NCBI RefSeq assembly: GCF_030813695.1
Contig: NZ_JAUSVA010000002.1
Coordinates: 6,843,501 to 6,907,500, forward strand
Reading direction: 5' to 3'
Source of the DNA: Kitasatospora herbaricolor
Lineage (GTDB): Bacteria; Actinomycetota; Actinomycetes; Streptomycetales; Streptomycetaceae
DNA: 64,000 nucleotides
In this document: positions 1-7,805 of the stretch, piece by piece
How the letters are laid out: each line of letters begins with the position of its first letter
How positions within the stretch are numbered: position 1 is the first letter of the stretch
Made by a program: the position numbers and the translations under genes
Notes under the pieces: model-generated
The model's database searches: none
Seen by the model: only the letters and a program-made list of their open reading frames with translations
Told to the model about the DNA's origin: nothing

Positions 1-2
1 GC

Positions 3-122
3 CCTCTCATGGGTGGCCGGCTGATCGAACACGACGCCCTGTTCGAGGCGCGGCCGGAGCCGGTCCGGTCCCGGGTGGCCGGGCCGGGACTCCGGGTCCG
101 CGTCGAAAAGTCGTCCGTGTGA
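3..122 (+). CDS. C-terminal end of an unidentified protein (cut by the window edge)
   Basis: An open frame enters from the left edge and stops at the TGA at 120-122. Only about 39 residues are visible, ending in VRVEKSSV, with no recognisable domain. The stop overlaps the GTG of the ArsR gene by four bases (GTGA), so the two genes are probably translationally coupled. A common actinobacterial partner of small ArsR regulators is an SRPBCC/AHSA1-type protein, but nothing visible here proves that. Confidence 0.45.
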   Translation, partial: PLMGGRLIEHDALFEARPEPVRSRVAGPGLRVRVEKSSV

Positions 123-490
123 CGGAGAAACCCGCCGGCGCCGCCGAGGGGGTCGACAGCGTGCTCGCCGCGCTGGCCGACCCCACCCGCCGCCGCCTGC
201 TCGACCTGCTCGCCGCCCGGGGCGAGGTCACCGCGACCACCCTCGCCGGAAGCCTTCCGGTGACCAGGCAGGCGGTGGTCAAGCACCTCAGCGTCCTGGA
301 CGCCGCCGGACTGGTCTCCGGCGTCCGGGTGGGACGCGAGGTGCGGTACTCGGTGCAGCCGGCCGCGCTGGACGCCACCGCACGCTGGATGGCCACCCTC
401 GCGGCCGACTGGGACCGCCGGCTCGCCACCGTCAAGCGCATCGCGGAGGCGGCCGAACGGGAGGCCCACCGCCCCGGGACACCCCGCTAG
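119..490 (+). CDS. ArsR-family winged-helix transcriptional regulator
   Basis: A 123-residue protein consisting of one ArsR-type winged helix. After a short N-terminal tail it has LAALADPTRRRLLDLLA (first helices), then the recognition-helix region TRQAVVKHLSVLDAAGLV (about residues 50-67) and the wing around VGREVRYSV. No cysteine pair typical of metal-sensing ArsR/SmtB proteins is present. It therefore probably belongs to the metal-independent group that is often paired with SRPBCC proteins. The GTG start overlaps the stop of the upstream gene. The role is DNA binding and repression; target and ligand cannot be read from the sequence. Confidence 0.85.
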   Translation: MTEKPAGAAEGVDSVLAALADPTRRRLLDLLAARGEVTATTLAGSLPVTRQAVVKHLSVLDAAGLVSGVRVGREVRYSVQPAALDATARWMATLAADWDRRLATVKRIAEAAEREAHRPGTPR

Positions 491-895
491 GGGTCATCGG
501 ACCGGGCCCGGACCGCCGGACCGGGCCTGTGGCTCGGTCGCGGGCCCGTGCTGCGGGCGCGGGCCCGCACCGTGGCCGCGCCCGCCGGCCACGCACCACC
601 CGCGGGGCCGGTGCGCCCGCGCGCATCGCCCGTCCGCGGTGCCCCCTCACTTCCGTCCCGTCGGCTCCGGCCCCGGGCGCACGAACAGCGCCCGGGGCCG
701 GAGCCGTTCGCGTCCCGGGGCCGGCGGGGGGAGCCGGCGCCGATCGGTGGGCAAGGCGAATTGGCCTGTGGCAAATGCGACTTCGGAATCGGACGGTTGA
801 AGGAAGAGGGCAATTTAGGAGACAACCGCTCTGCGCGCCCCTGACAACATCGGGTTGCTCGTGAATGTCCCGTCCACCGCGAAGGAGTCACTTCC
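491..895. other. Intergenic region upstream of the CMD/SDR operon
   Basis: About 405 bases without a convincing gene. The left two thirds are GC-rich low-complexity sequence. From about 755 to 895 base composition drops sharply (AAATGCGACTTCGGAATC, CAATTTAGGAG), which is where a promoter and leader for the gene at 896 would be expected. A clear ribosome-binding site (GAAGGAG) lies just before the start at 896. I could not fix a -35/-10 pair with confidence. Confidence 0.5.
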
Positions 896-1534
896 ATGGG
901 TGAGCAGCAGGGTCCGGCGGCACGTGTTCCGCTGATCGAGGAGTCCGAGGCGACCGGCCGGACCGCGGAACTCTACGACCTGATCAAGAGCAGGACCGGT
1001 CTCCCATTCGTACCCGATATGTTTCGGCTGGTCTCCACCCGGCCGGATCTGATGGAGGTGCTCATCACCGGGTACACCGGCGTCTTCAACGACGGTGTGC
1101 TGCCGCGGGCCACCCGCGAGATGATCTCCGCCTGGAGTTCCAAGGTCAACGGCTGCCCCTACTGCGTCGGGACCCACAACTGGTTCCTCTCGCAGTTCGG
1201 CGGCAGCGAGGAGCTGACCCACGCGATCGCCACCGCCGACAAGCCCGGTGAACTCCCGCTCGACGAGCGGACCCTGGCGCTGATGGAGCTGGTCACCCAG
1301 GTCTGCACCGGCGCCTACCGGATCACCGACGAGGACTGGGACCGGGTCGCCGCCGCCGGCTGGAGCAACGAGGAGATGCTGGAGGCGGTCTTCACCGCAG
1401 GGCTCTTCGCCTTCATCAACCGGCTGGTGGACGGCTTCGGCCTGGGCACCGCGATGACCCGCAGCCGGATCTCCCGGCAGTCCGACACCGACACCGATGC
1501 CGGTGCGGACGGCGGAGCCGGGACGGCGGCGTGA
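896..1534 (+). CDS. Carboxymuconolactone decarboxylase/AhpD-family protein (peroxidase-related)
   Basis: A 212-residue protein. The CMD/AhpD redox motif is visible as CPYCVGTHNWFL with Cys87, Cys90 and His94, the CxxC...H arrangement used for thiol peroxidase chemistry in AhpD-like proteins. The segment before it (ATREMISAWSSKVNGC) is the usual helix of the fold. The C-terminus is a low-complexity Asp/Ala/Gly tail. The ATG at 896 follows GAAGGAG at good spacing. It is first in a tightly packed set with an SDR oxidoreductase (one-base overlap), a DUF574 methyltransferase and a second CMD-type protein. Substrate unknown: either peroxide/nitrosative defence or a decarboxylase/tautomerase-type step is possible. 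Confidence 0.85.
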   Translation: MGEQQGPAARVPLIEESEATGRTAELYDLIKSRTGLPFVPDMFRLVSTRPDLMEVLITGYTGVFNDGVLPRATREMISAWSSKVNGCPYCVGTHNWFLSQFGGSEELTHAIATADKPGELPLDERTLALMELVTQVCTGAYRITDEDWDRVAAAGWSNEEMLEAVFTAGLFAFINRLVDGFGLGTAMTRSRISRQSDTDTDAGADGGAGTAA

Positions 1535-2409
1535 TGACGCCGTCCCGGGCGGTCCTGCTGACCGGCGCCTCCTCCGGCACCGGGATGTCCTCCGGCACCG
1601 GCCAGGCCGCGGCGCTGCGCCTGCACCGCGCCGGTTGGCCGGTCTACGCGACCGGCCGCAACCTGGAGGCGCTGGCGGGCCTGGCGGCCGAGGGGATCCA
1701 GGTGCTCCACCTGGACGTGACGGACGAACAGTCGATGATCGACGCGGTGGACAAGATCACCGCCGAGCACGGCGCGGTCGGCACCCTCATCAACAACGCG
1801 GCCTACAGCCTGAACGGCACCATCGGCGAGACCCCGATCGAGGAGGTGCGCCGGCAGTTCGAGACCAACGTCTTCGGGCTCTCCCGGCTCACCCAGCTGG
1901 TGCTCCCCGGGATGCGGGCCCAGGGCAGCGGCCGGGTGGTCATCATGTCCTCCATCTTCGGCCAGTTCGCCACCCCGGGCCGCGGCTACTACCAGGCCAC
2001 CAAGCACGCCCTGGAGGCGATCGGCGACTCGCTGCGGCACGAGGTGTCCGGCTTCGGCATCAAGGTGGTGCTGATCGAGCCCTCACCGGTGCTCGGCGGC
2101 TTCGTGCCGATGTCGGTGGCCGACCTCGGGATGTCCGGGCAGGAGAAGACCGGCCTGTACGACGACTTCTGGCAGTACTTCGTCGACTGGCACGGCGCCT
2201 ACCGCGAGACCGACCACCCGACCGGGCGCGGCCGGATGGCCGTTCGCGCGGAGACCGTGGCGAAGGTCATCGAGAAGGCCGTGAGCAGCGACAACCCGCA
2301 GATCCGCTACCGGATCGGGGTGCCCTCGCGGCTGCTTCCCCGGATGCGCTGGACGATCGGAGACCGGCTCTTCGAGAAGTTCGTGCGCGCCTTCTTCCCG
2401 ATCCCCTGA
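1534..2409 (+). CDS. SDR-family NAD(P)-dependent oxidoreductase with duplicated glycine loop
   Basis: About 291 residues, short-chain dehydrogenase/reductase fold. Visible are the NNA motif (INNAAYSLNG), the catalytic Ser region IMSSIFG (about residue 140) and the YxxxK pair Tyr153/Lys157 in YYQATKHALEA. The N-terminal nucleotide-binding loop is abnormal: TGASSGTG is followed directly by MSSGTGQ, because codons 13-18 and 19-24 are an 18-bp tandem copy (SSGTGM/SSGTGQ). Normal family members have one such loop. The start is taken as ATG 1534, overlapping the TGA of the CMD gene by one base; a GTG at 1531 is an alternative. Length is slightly above the 250-residue classical SDR, as in retinol-dehydrogenase-like members. 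Confidence 0.88.
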   Translation: MTPSRAVLLTGASSGTGMSSGTGQAAALRLHRAGWPVYATGRNLEALAGLAAEGIQVLHLDVTDEQSMIDAVDKITAEHGAVGTLINNAAYSLNGTIGETPIEEVRRQFETNVFGLSRLTQLVLPGMRAQGSGRVVIMSSIFGQFATPGRGYYQATKHALEAIGDSLRHEVSGFGIKVVLIEPSPVLGGFVPMSVADLGMSGQEKTGLYDDFWQYFVDWHGAYRETDHPTGRGRMAVRAETVAKVIEKAVSSDNPQIRYRIGVPSRLLPRMRWTIGDRLFEKFVRAFFPIP

Positions 2410-2429
2410 CAGTTCAGCTGAGGAATGGT

Positions 2430-3218
2430 GTGACCGACGAGTTCGACATCCCCAGTCTGGCGCGGGCCGTGGACTACCTGCTGGGTGGTGCGGCCAACGG
2501 GCCGGCCGACCGGACGGCCGCCGAGCGGGCCTGCACCGCCTGGCCGGCCGGTGACCTGCGGGCCGAGCTGCGGACGGCCCGTGCCGCGCTCGGCCGGATC
2601 GTGGGCCACCTGGTCGGCGGGGCGGACGTGCGGCAGCTGCTGCACATCGGCGCGGGCCTGCCGACCATGGGCAGCACCCACCAGGTGGCCCAGCGGGTGT
2701 CCCCGGACACCCGGGTGGTCTACGTGGGCCGGGACGACGGTGTGGTCGACCATGCGCGGCGGCTGCTCCGGCAGCAGCCGCGCAGCCCGACGGCCTACGT
2801 GCAGGGGGAGTTGGGCGATCCGGACCAGGTCCTGCGGGACGCCGCGGCGACCTTGGACCTGTCCCGCCCGGTCGGCCTGCTGCTCTTCGGCGGGCTGCAC
2901 TTCGTCCCCGGCGAGGAGGACCCGGCGGGCCTGGTGCGGCTGCTGGTGGACGCCGTCCCGTCCGGCAGCTGGGTGGCCTTCGGGCACCTGGCGCCGCACG
3001 AGCTGGCCGGGCCGATGGACGCCGCGCTGGAGCTGCTGCTGCCCGGCTGGGGCACCCAGGTGGTGCGCCGGGACCGGGCCGAGGTCGCGGCGCTGCTGGG
3101 TGAGGATCTGGAACTGGCGTCGCCGGGAGTGGTGGCGCCTGGGGAGTGGCGTCCGGAGCCGGTGGCCGAACAGGCCGGGGCTCCGGCGATGTGGTGTGCC
3201 GTGGCACGCAAGCCGTGA
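2430..3218 (+). CDS. DUF574 (SCO-type) S-adenosylmethionine-dependent methyltransferase
   Basis: 262 residues. The N-terminal signature DIPSLARAVDYLLGGAANGPADR is typical of the actinobacterial DUF574 / PF04672 family, which adopts a class I methyltransferase fold. The SAM-binding glycine region is QLLHIGAGLPTMGSTHQVAQ, and VVYVGRDDGVVDHARRLL supplies the acidic residue at the end of strand 2. The start is GTG 2430 with GAGG upstream; an ATG at 2425 is out of frame. Family members are abundant in Streptomyces and mostly of unknown substrate. It sits 20 bases after the SDR gene and 35 bases before the second CMD gene, so co-transcription is likely. Confidence 0.85.
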   Translation: MTDEFDIPSLARAVDYLLGGAANGPADRTAAERACTAWPAGDLRAELRTARAALGRIVGHLVGGADVRQLLHIGAGLPTMGSTHQVAQRVSPDTRVVYVGRDDGVVDHARRLLRQQPRSPTAYVQGELGDPDQVLRDAAATLDLSRPVGLLLFGGLHFVPGEEDPAGLVRLLVDAVPSGSWVAFGHLAPHELAGPMDAALELLLPGWGTQVVRRDRAEVAALLGEDLELASPGVVAPGEWRPEPVAEQAGAPAMWCAVARKP

Positions 3219-3253
3219 ATCGACCGCTGACCGTTCGAACCGGGGAGAGTTCC

Positions 3254-4303
3254 GTGCGCAGAAAGTTTGTCCAGTCCCGCTTGCGAGGTCTGTCGCTGAT
3301 GCAGGTGCGCCATGTGAAGCCGGTCGGCTTCGACCGGGCGCGCGGTGGCGTCGCCCAGGTCTACCGGGAGCTGGAACGGGACTTCGGGGTGCTCGCACCG
3401 CCGATCGCCCTCCACTCGCCCGCGACCGGCCCGCTCGCCGCCAGCTGGCTGATGCTGCGGGAGACCATGCTGGTGGAGGGGGCCGCCCCGCGGCCGGCCA
3501 AGGAGGCGGTGGCGTGCGCCGTCTCGGTGGCCAACGAGTGCCCGTTCTGCGAGCGGATGCACACCGCCGTCCTGCACAGCCTGACACCCGGCCGCGCCAC
3601 CGATTGCGGGGCCGGGCGGTTCGACGAGGTCACCGAGTGGGCCCGGCTGGGCGCCGTCCGCGACACGGCGGCCGCGAACCCGCGGCCCTTCCCGTCCGGG
3701 CAACTGCCCGAACTGCTCGGCACCGTCGTCATCATGCAGTACCTCAACCGGATGGTGAACGTCTTCCTCGGCGGGGTGCCGCTGCCGCCCGGCGCACCGG
3801 AGAGCTCGCTGCGCCCGGTACTGCGGGTGCTGACCTGGCTGATCCGCTCCTCCGCCCGCTCGGAGCCGGCGCCCGGCGTCTCGCTGGACCTGCTGGCGCC
3901 CGCCCCGCTGCCCGCCGACCTCGCCTGGGCCGAGGGCAACCCGGTGATCGCCTCGGCCTTCGCCCGGGCCGCTGCCGCCGTCGAGGAGGCCGGGCGCGCG
4001 GACGTGCCGAAGGCCGTCCAGGAGCTGCTGCACGACACCCTCGCGCGCTGGGACGGCCGCCCGCCCGGGCTCGGCCGGGGCTGGGCCGACCAGGCCGTCG
4101 CCGCCCTCGTCCCCCAGGAGCGTCCGGCGGCCCGGCTGGTGCTGCTGACCGCCCTCGCCTCCTACACCGTGGACGAGACCGTGATCGCCGACTTCCGCCG
4201 GGCCGCCGGTGAGCCGGGCGACCGCGCGCTGGTCGGGCTGACGGCCTGGGCCAGCCTGACGGCCGCCCGCCAGGTCGGAGCGTGGATGCAGCAGGACGGC
4301 TGA
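3254..4303 (+). CDS. Carboxymuconolactone decarboxylase-like (AhpD-fold) protein, second copy
   Basis: 349 residues from GTG 3254, chosen because GGGGAGAG lies 5 bases upstream; an open frame continues further upstream inside the methyltransferase gene and is rejected. The redox motif is ECPFCERMHTAVLH with Cys96, Cys99 and His103, following the helix KEAVACAVSVAN. The protein is longer than the usual 150-200 residues. The C-terminal half (GRADVPKAVQELLHDTLARWDG, then an Ala-rich helix region) looks like a degenerate second AhpD-like unit without a CxxC. It closes the operon started at 896. With the first CMD protein it brackets an oxidoreductase and a methyltransferase, which suggests one pathway, possibly secondary metabolism or stress. 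Confidence 0.8.
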   Translation: MRRKFVQSRLRGLSLMQVRHVKPVGFDRARGGVAQVYRELERDFGVLAPPIALHSPATGPLAASWLMLRETMLVEGAAPRPAKEAVACAVSVANECPFCERMHTAVLHSLTPGRATDCGAGRFDEVTEWARLGAVRDTAAANPRPFPSGQLPELLGTVVIMQYLNRMVNVFLGGVPLPPGAPESSLRPVLRVLTWLIRSSARSEPAPGVSLDLLAPAPLPADLAWAEGNPVIASAFARAAAAVEEAGRADVPKAVQELLHDTLARWDGRPPGLGRGWADQAVAALVPQERPAARLVLLTALASYTVDETVIADFRRAAGEPGDRALVGLTAWASLTAARQVGAWMQQDG

Positions 4304-4376
4304 CCGCCGGCCCGGAGCGCCGGCAGCACCTTGTTCGTACGGATACCCCCGGATTCGCACGGAAGGAAGAGATGTC

Positions 4377-5144
4377 TTGCAAGCCGCTGTCGAGCGTGCC
4401 ATCGCGACGATGTGGGAGCGCTACGAGGAACCGCTGTCGCTGGACGACATCGCGGACACCGCCATTCTGAGCAAGTTCTACTTCTCCCGGGTGTTCCGGA
4501 CGCTCACCGGCACCTCGCCGGGACGCTTCCTGTCCGCGATCCGGCTGCACAAGGCGAAGAACCTGCTGCTCCGGACCCCACTGAGCGTCACCGACATCTC
4601 CTACCAGGTGGGTTACAACAGTCTCGGTACCTTCACCAGCCGCTTCACCCGCAGCGTCGGGCTCTCCCCGGGCCGCTACCGGACGCTGGCGAGAGCGGGC
4701 ATGCCCCGGGAGCCGGGCGCCTTCCGGTCGGCCGCCTCCCACCGGCCGTGCGCGGTGCGGGGCGTGGTCGGCGTCCCCGACGTGGGGCTGCCGACCCGGA
4801 TCTACGTGGCGGCCTTCAGCGACCCGATCGTCCAGGGCGAACCGGTCGCCTGCGACGTCCTGGACGGGCCGGGAGCCTTCCGGCTGGACGGCGTCGCCGA
4901 GGGCGTGTGGCACCTGCGGGCCGCGGTGGTCGGGATGCGCGACGTCGAGCCGCTGCCCTGGAACCGCCGGCCGCTGTTCATCGGGGCGAGCCGCCCGGTG
5001 ACGGTCCGGGCCGGGCAGGAGATCGAGGTCGACCTGGAGACCCGCGGGTTCTGCCCGTTCGACCTGCCGATCCTGCTCGCCCTGCCCGAACTCGACTGCT
5101 GGCAGCTGCCGCAGCCGCAACTGGCGGCCCGGACCCTCGGCTGA
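4377..5144 (+). CDS. AraC-family transcriptional regulator with N-terminal DNA-binding domain
   Basis: 255 residues from TTG 4377, supported by GGAAGGAAG about 8 bases upstream; no ATG or GTG in frame fits. Residues 1-105 are a complete AraC double helix-turn-helix: SLDDIADTAILSKFYFSRVFRTLTG, then SVTDISYQVGYNSLGTFTSRFTR and the family end SVGLSPGRYR. Unlike classical AraC, the DNA-binding domain comes first. Residues 125-255 form a beta-rich domain (RIYVAAFSDPIVQGEPVACD; VWHLRAAVVGM) that is probably the sensor. It lies 73 bases after the CMD/SDR/methyltransferase operon in the same direction, so it may regulate that operon. A hairpin terminator follows. Confidence 0.88.
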   Translation: MQAAVERAIATMWERYEEPLSLDDIADTAILSKFYFSRVFRTLTGTSPGRFLSAIRLHKAKNLLLRTPLSVTDISYQVGYNSLGTFTSRFTRSVGLSPGRYRTLARAGMPREPGAFRSAASHRPCAVRGVVGVPDVGLPTRIYVAAFSDPIVQGEPVACDVLDGPGAFRLDGVAEGVWHLRAAVVGMRDVEPLPWNRRPLFIGASRPVTVRAGQEIEVDLETRGFCPFDLPILLALPELDCWQLPQPQLAARTLG

Positions 5145-5224
5145 GCCCGGGCGCTTCGGACCGGGCGGGCCGTGCGGAGCGGCCGGTCGGCCGGGACAGG
5201 ACGGGCCGGGCGGCGCAGGACCAG

Positions 5225-5296
5225 GACCGGGGGCCCCGGACGTGCGGGGGCCCCGGTCGCGGGCGGGTCCGCCCGGCCGCTCGACCGGCCGGGCGG
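5225..5296. terminator. Two hairpins between convergent genes (bidirectional terminator)
   Basis: Between the AraC gene (+, ends 5144) and the ABC permease (-, ends 5328) two inverted repeats are visible. At 5225-5258 the outer arms GACCGGGG/CCCCGGTC enclose a further imperfect GC stem. At 5269-5296 an 11-bp stem (CCGCCCGGCCG and complement) has a 6-base loop. There is no U-run, which is normal for actinobacterial terminators. Confidence 0.6.
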
Positions 5297-5327
5297 GCAC
5301 ATCGGCGACCGGGGCCGGCCGTGGGTC

Positions 5328-6272
5328 TCATCCGTGGCGCGGCTCCCAGCGGAACAGCCGCCGCCCCAGCACCGCCGCCCCGGCCGTCCAGGCCGCGACC
5401 AGCAGCAGCGAGCCGGCCGCGTGCTGCCAGCCGTGCAGCAGGTCGATCCGCGCCGGCGCGCCGCCCGACCAGCTCTCGGCGCCGAACGGGCGGCCGAACC
5501 AGGCCGTCCGCAGCGTCTCCACCACCGGTGCCAGCGGCAGGTTGTGGGCCGGCCCCTGCAGCCACTGCGGCATCGAGCTGAGCGGCGCCACCACGCCGCT
5601 GGCGAACATGCAGACCAGTAGCACCGGGGTGGCGACCATCGGCGCCGCCTCGGCGCTCGGGGTCAGCCCGGAGAGCGCCACCGCCAGCACCGCGAAGAGC
5701 AGGTAGCCGGCCACCAGCGTGACCACGAACAGCAGCGGGTCGGCCGGCAGCGGCGCCCCGAACCACCCCACCGAGAGGCCGCCCAGCAGCAGGACCTGCA
5801 GCAGCACCACCGCGCCGGCCGCGCCGAACTGCCCGGCGAAGATCGCCGTCGCCGGGACCTCGGTGCCGCGCAGCCGCTTGAGCACCAGGTCGTCGCGGCG
5901 GGCGACGACGCCGTTGAGCAGGTTGATGAACGAGGTCACCAGCGCGAAGCCGATGAACCCGACGGTGCTGTACGCCGCCGCGTTCACCCCGCCGATCTCC
6001 TTGTCCCGCAGCGGCGCCGCCACCACCAGGTTCAGCAGCACCGGCAGCAGGAAGCCGATGAACGTGGAGCGCCGGTTGCGCCAGAACACCCGCCAGGAGA
6101 GCAGGAACTGCCCGCGCGCGTACTGCGGCCAGCCGAGTTCACGGTGCCGTTCGGCGGACGCGCCGGGGCGCTCCTCCGCCCCTCGGGCCGTCGGGCCGGC
6201 CGCATCGGTCCCGCCGGTCGCCCCGCCGGCTGCCCCGCCGCGGATCACGCTGCTGTCGGTCGCACTGCTCAT
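5328..6272 (-). CDS. ABC-2 type exporter permease
   Basis: 314 residues on the minus strand, starting at the ATG whose first base is 6272. A charged, Ala/Gly-rich N-terminal tail (about 70 residues) is followed by six membrane segments typical of ABC-2 permeases. The first is STFIGFLLPVLLNLVVAA and a late one is PMVATPVLLVCMFASG; the conserved loop SSMPQWLQGPAHNLPLAPVVETLR precedes the last segment. The start overlaps the stop of the upstream ATPase by four bases (ATGA), so the two form one transporter. It is divergent from the RiPP precursor gene. Export of, or self-protection against, the RiPP is a reasonable guess, because goadsporin-type clusters carry a similar pair. Confidence 0.85.
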   Translation of the reverse strand: MSSATDSSVIRGGAAGGATGGTDAAGPTARGAEERPGASAERHRELGWPQYARGQFLLSWRVFWRNRRSTFIGFLLPVLLNLVVAAPLRDKEIGGVNAAAYSTVGFIGFALVTSFINLLNGVVARRDDLVLKRLRGTEVPATAIFAGQFGAAGAVVLLQVLLLGGLSVGWFGAPLPADPLLFVVTLVAGYLLFAVLAVALSGLTPSAEAAPMVATPVLLVCMFASGVVAPLSSMPQWLQGPAHNLPLAPVVETLRTAWFGRPFGAESWSGGAPARIDLLHGWQHAAGSLLLVAAWTAGAAVLGRRLFRWEPRHG

Positions 6273-7210
6273 CGGGTTCCCGCCCTCTCGTGTGCCAGCT
6301 CCAGGAAGACGTCCTCCAGGGAGGCGTTGCGCGCCTCGATGCCGTCCAGCTCCACCGACCTGCTCGCCGCCCAGCCGTGCAGCACGGCCAGGGCCGGCGC
6401 GGTCCGGGCCGCCGTGTAGACCACCGTGCCGTCCTCGACCACCGGTGACTCGCCCAGCACAGTGGGGAGTTGGGCGGCGGTGAGGCCGGGCGGCAAGGGG
6501 AAGGTGATCCGGGTGCGGTGCCCGGAGAGCACCTCCTGGACCGTTCCGACCGCGGCCAGCCGGCCCCGGTCCATGATGGCCACCCGGTCGGCCAACTGCT
6601 GGGCCTCCTCCAGGTAGTGGGTGGTCAGCAGGACGGTCGTACCGGCCGCCCGGAGGTCCTGCACCAGGCGCCAGGTGATCCGGCGGGCCTCCGGGTCCAT
6701 GCCGGTGGTCGGCTCGTCCAGGAACAGCAGCTCCGGCGCGTTCAGCACCGCCAACGCCAGGTCCAGACGGCGCCGTTCGCCGCCGGACAGCTGCGCGACC
6801 CGGGTGCCGGCCCGTTCCGTGAGCCCCACCTGGCCGAGCACCTCGGCGGCGGGCCGGGCCCCGGACAGGAAGGAGCGCCAGGAGTCGACGGTCTCCGCGA
6901 CGGTCAACTCCTTGAAGAAGCCGCCCTCCTGGAGCATCACCCCGGTCCGGCGCCGGACCAGGGTGCCCCGGGCGTACGGATCCGTCCCCAGGACCCGGAC
7001 GGTGCCCGAGCTCGGCGGGCGGTACCCCTCCAGCACCTCCAGGGTGGTCGTCTTGCCGGCGCCGTTGGTCCCCAGCAGGGCGAACAGCTCGCCCCGCGCG
7101 ACCGTGAAGGAAATTCCCCGCACGGCTTCGTATTCGCCGTAGCTGCGGTGCAGGTCCCGCACCTCCACGGCCGGTGTCCCGGGAATTCCCGGGCCTGTGG
7201 TGAGTGTCAT
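6269..7210 (-). CDS. ABC exporter ATP-binding protein
   Basis: 313 residues, minus strand, ATG at 7210. Walker A is GTNGAGKTT (about residues 48-56), the ABC signature is LSGGERRRLDLALAV, Walker B is LLFLDEPTTGMD and the H-loop is LLTTHYLEEA. The C-terminal 80 residues (VVYTAARTAPALAVLHGW) are the extension seen in DrrA/CcmA-like multidrug and antibiotic resistance ATPases. It is coupled to the permease gene by a four-base overlap. The start is only 261 bases from the start of the precursor peptide on the opposite strand, so both directions probably fire from one shared control region. Confidence 0.9.
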   Translation of the reverse strand: MTLTTGPGIPGTPAVEVRDLHRSYGEYEAVRGISFTVARGELFALLGTNGAGKTTTLEVLEGYRPPSSGTVRVLGTDPYARGTLVRRRTGVMLQEGGFFKELTVAETVDSWRSFLSGARPAAEVLGQVGLTERAGTRVAQLSGGERRRLDLALAVLNAPELLFLDEPTTGMDPEARRITWRLVQDLRAAGTTVLLTTHYLEEAQQLADRVAIMDRGRLAAVGTVQEVLSGHRTRITFPLPPGLTAAQLPTVLGESPVVEDGTVVYTAARTAPALAVLHGWAASRSVELDGIEARNASLEDVFLELAHERAGTR

Positions 7211-7471
7211 GGAATACAGCGTGACCTGCGCCCACCGGTGAACGCAAGAGAGGGCATCAGTGCATGTCAGAGGGGGTTCAAAATGTCATGGATCAGGGTG
7301 TGGCATTTTGTAGAGGTGAATTCCTGACATCCCGTACTGACGAACTCCTGTGCCCCGGGTGCATAGTTTTCTCATCGCCACCAGCGAGCCGGAGAAAAAG
7401 CCGGAAAGCGAAATGGCGCCGAAGGTGACCAGCCCCGCCGGGGCCGGCGCCTCACCCGGAGGGAGACCATC
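7211..7471. promoter_or_regulatory. Divergent control region of the RiPP cluster
   Basis: 261 bases between the exporter ATPase (-) and the precursor peptide (+), markedly richer in A/T than its surroundings. Two nested inverted repeats are visible: ATGTCAG (7264-7270) with CTGACAT (7324-7330), and CAAAATG (7279-7285) with CATTTTG (7304-7310). A possible promoter for the precursor is CTGACG near 7337 and CATAGT near 7362, about 19 bases apart, which is a weak match. A strong ribosome-binding site GGAGGGA (7458-7464) precedes the precursor ATG. The nested repeats are candidate regulator sites; no binding protein is proven. Confidence 0.5.
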
Positions 7472-7636
7472 ATGGCCGACAACGAGATCACCTCGAACGA
7501 GCAGTTCGACATCGAGATCGAGGAGCTGGACACCGTCAACGGTGGCATCAGCGTCAGCTCGCTGGCCTGCGCCGCCTGCCCCGTCTCCAGCTTCTCCTCC
7601 GTGTCCAACGCGGCCGCCGAGACCGCCGCGGAGTAA
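7472..7636 (+). CDS. RiPP precursor peptide (azole/dehydroamino-acid type, GG leader)
   Basis: 54 codons, ATG 7472 to TAA 7634-7636, with GGAGGGA 8 bases upstream. Residues 1-25 form an acidic leader containing FDIEIEELDTVNGG, which ends in the double-glycine site expected for a C39 peptidase. Residues 26-54 are the core. It begins ISVSSLACAACPVSSFSSV and ends SNAAAETAAE, and it holds Cys33, Cys36, eight Ser and one Thr. The leader motif FDIEIEELD resembles thiazole/oxazole-modified peptide leaders. The gene heads the set P450, HlyD, C39-ABC, second ABC, LanM, YcaO, SagB. Predicted processing is heterocyclisation of Cys/Ser by YcaO, oxidation by SagB, dehydration of Ser by the LanM, then cleavage after Gly25. 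The Ala/Glu-rich last ten residues may be a removable follower. Confidence 0.88.
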   Translation: MADNEITSNEQFDIEIEELDTVNGGISVSSLACAACPVSSFSSVSNAAAETAAE

Positions 7637-7805
7637 CGGGTCCTGTGCCGCGGTGGTTCCGTCAAGGCGGGGCCATCGCGGCACCCCTGTTTCCGCCTCC
7701 GCACCGAACCGGGGCGGGTCCCGGCCGATCGGGCGCCGGGCATCGACCCCGTCGGGCGGGTCGCCGACAACCTTCCGAAGACCAGTAGTTAAGGAGAGCC
7801 GGGCC

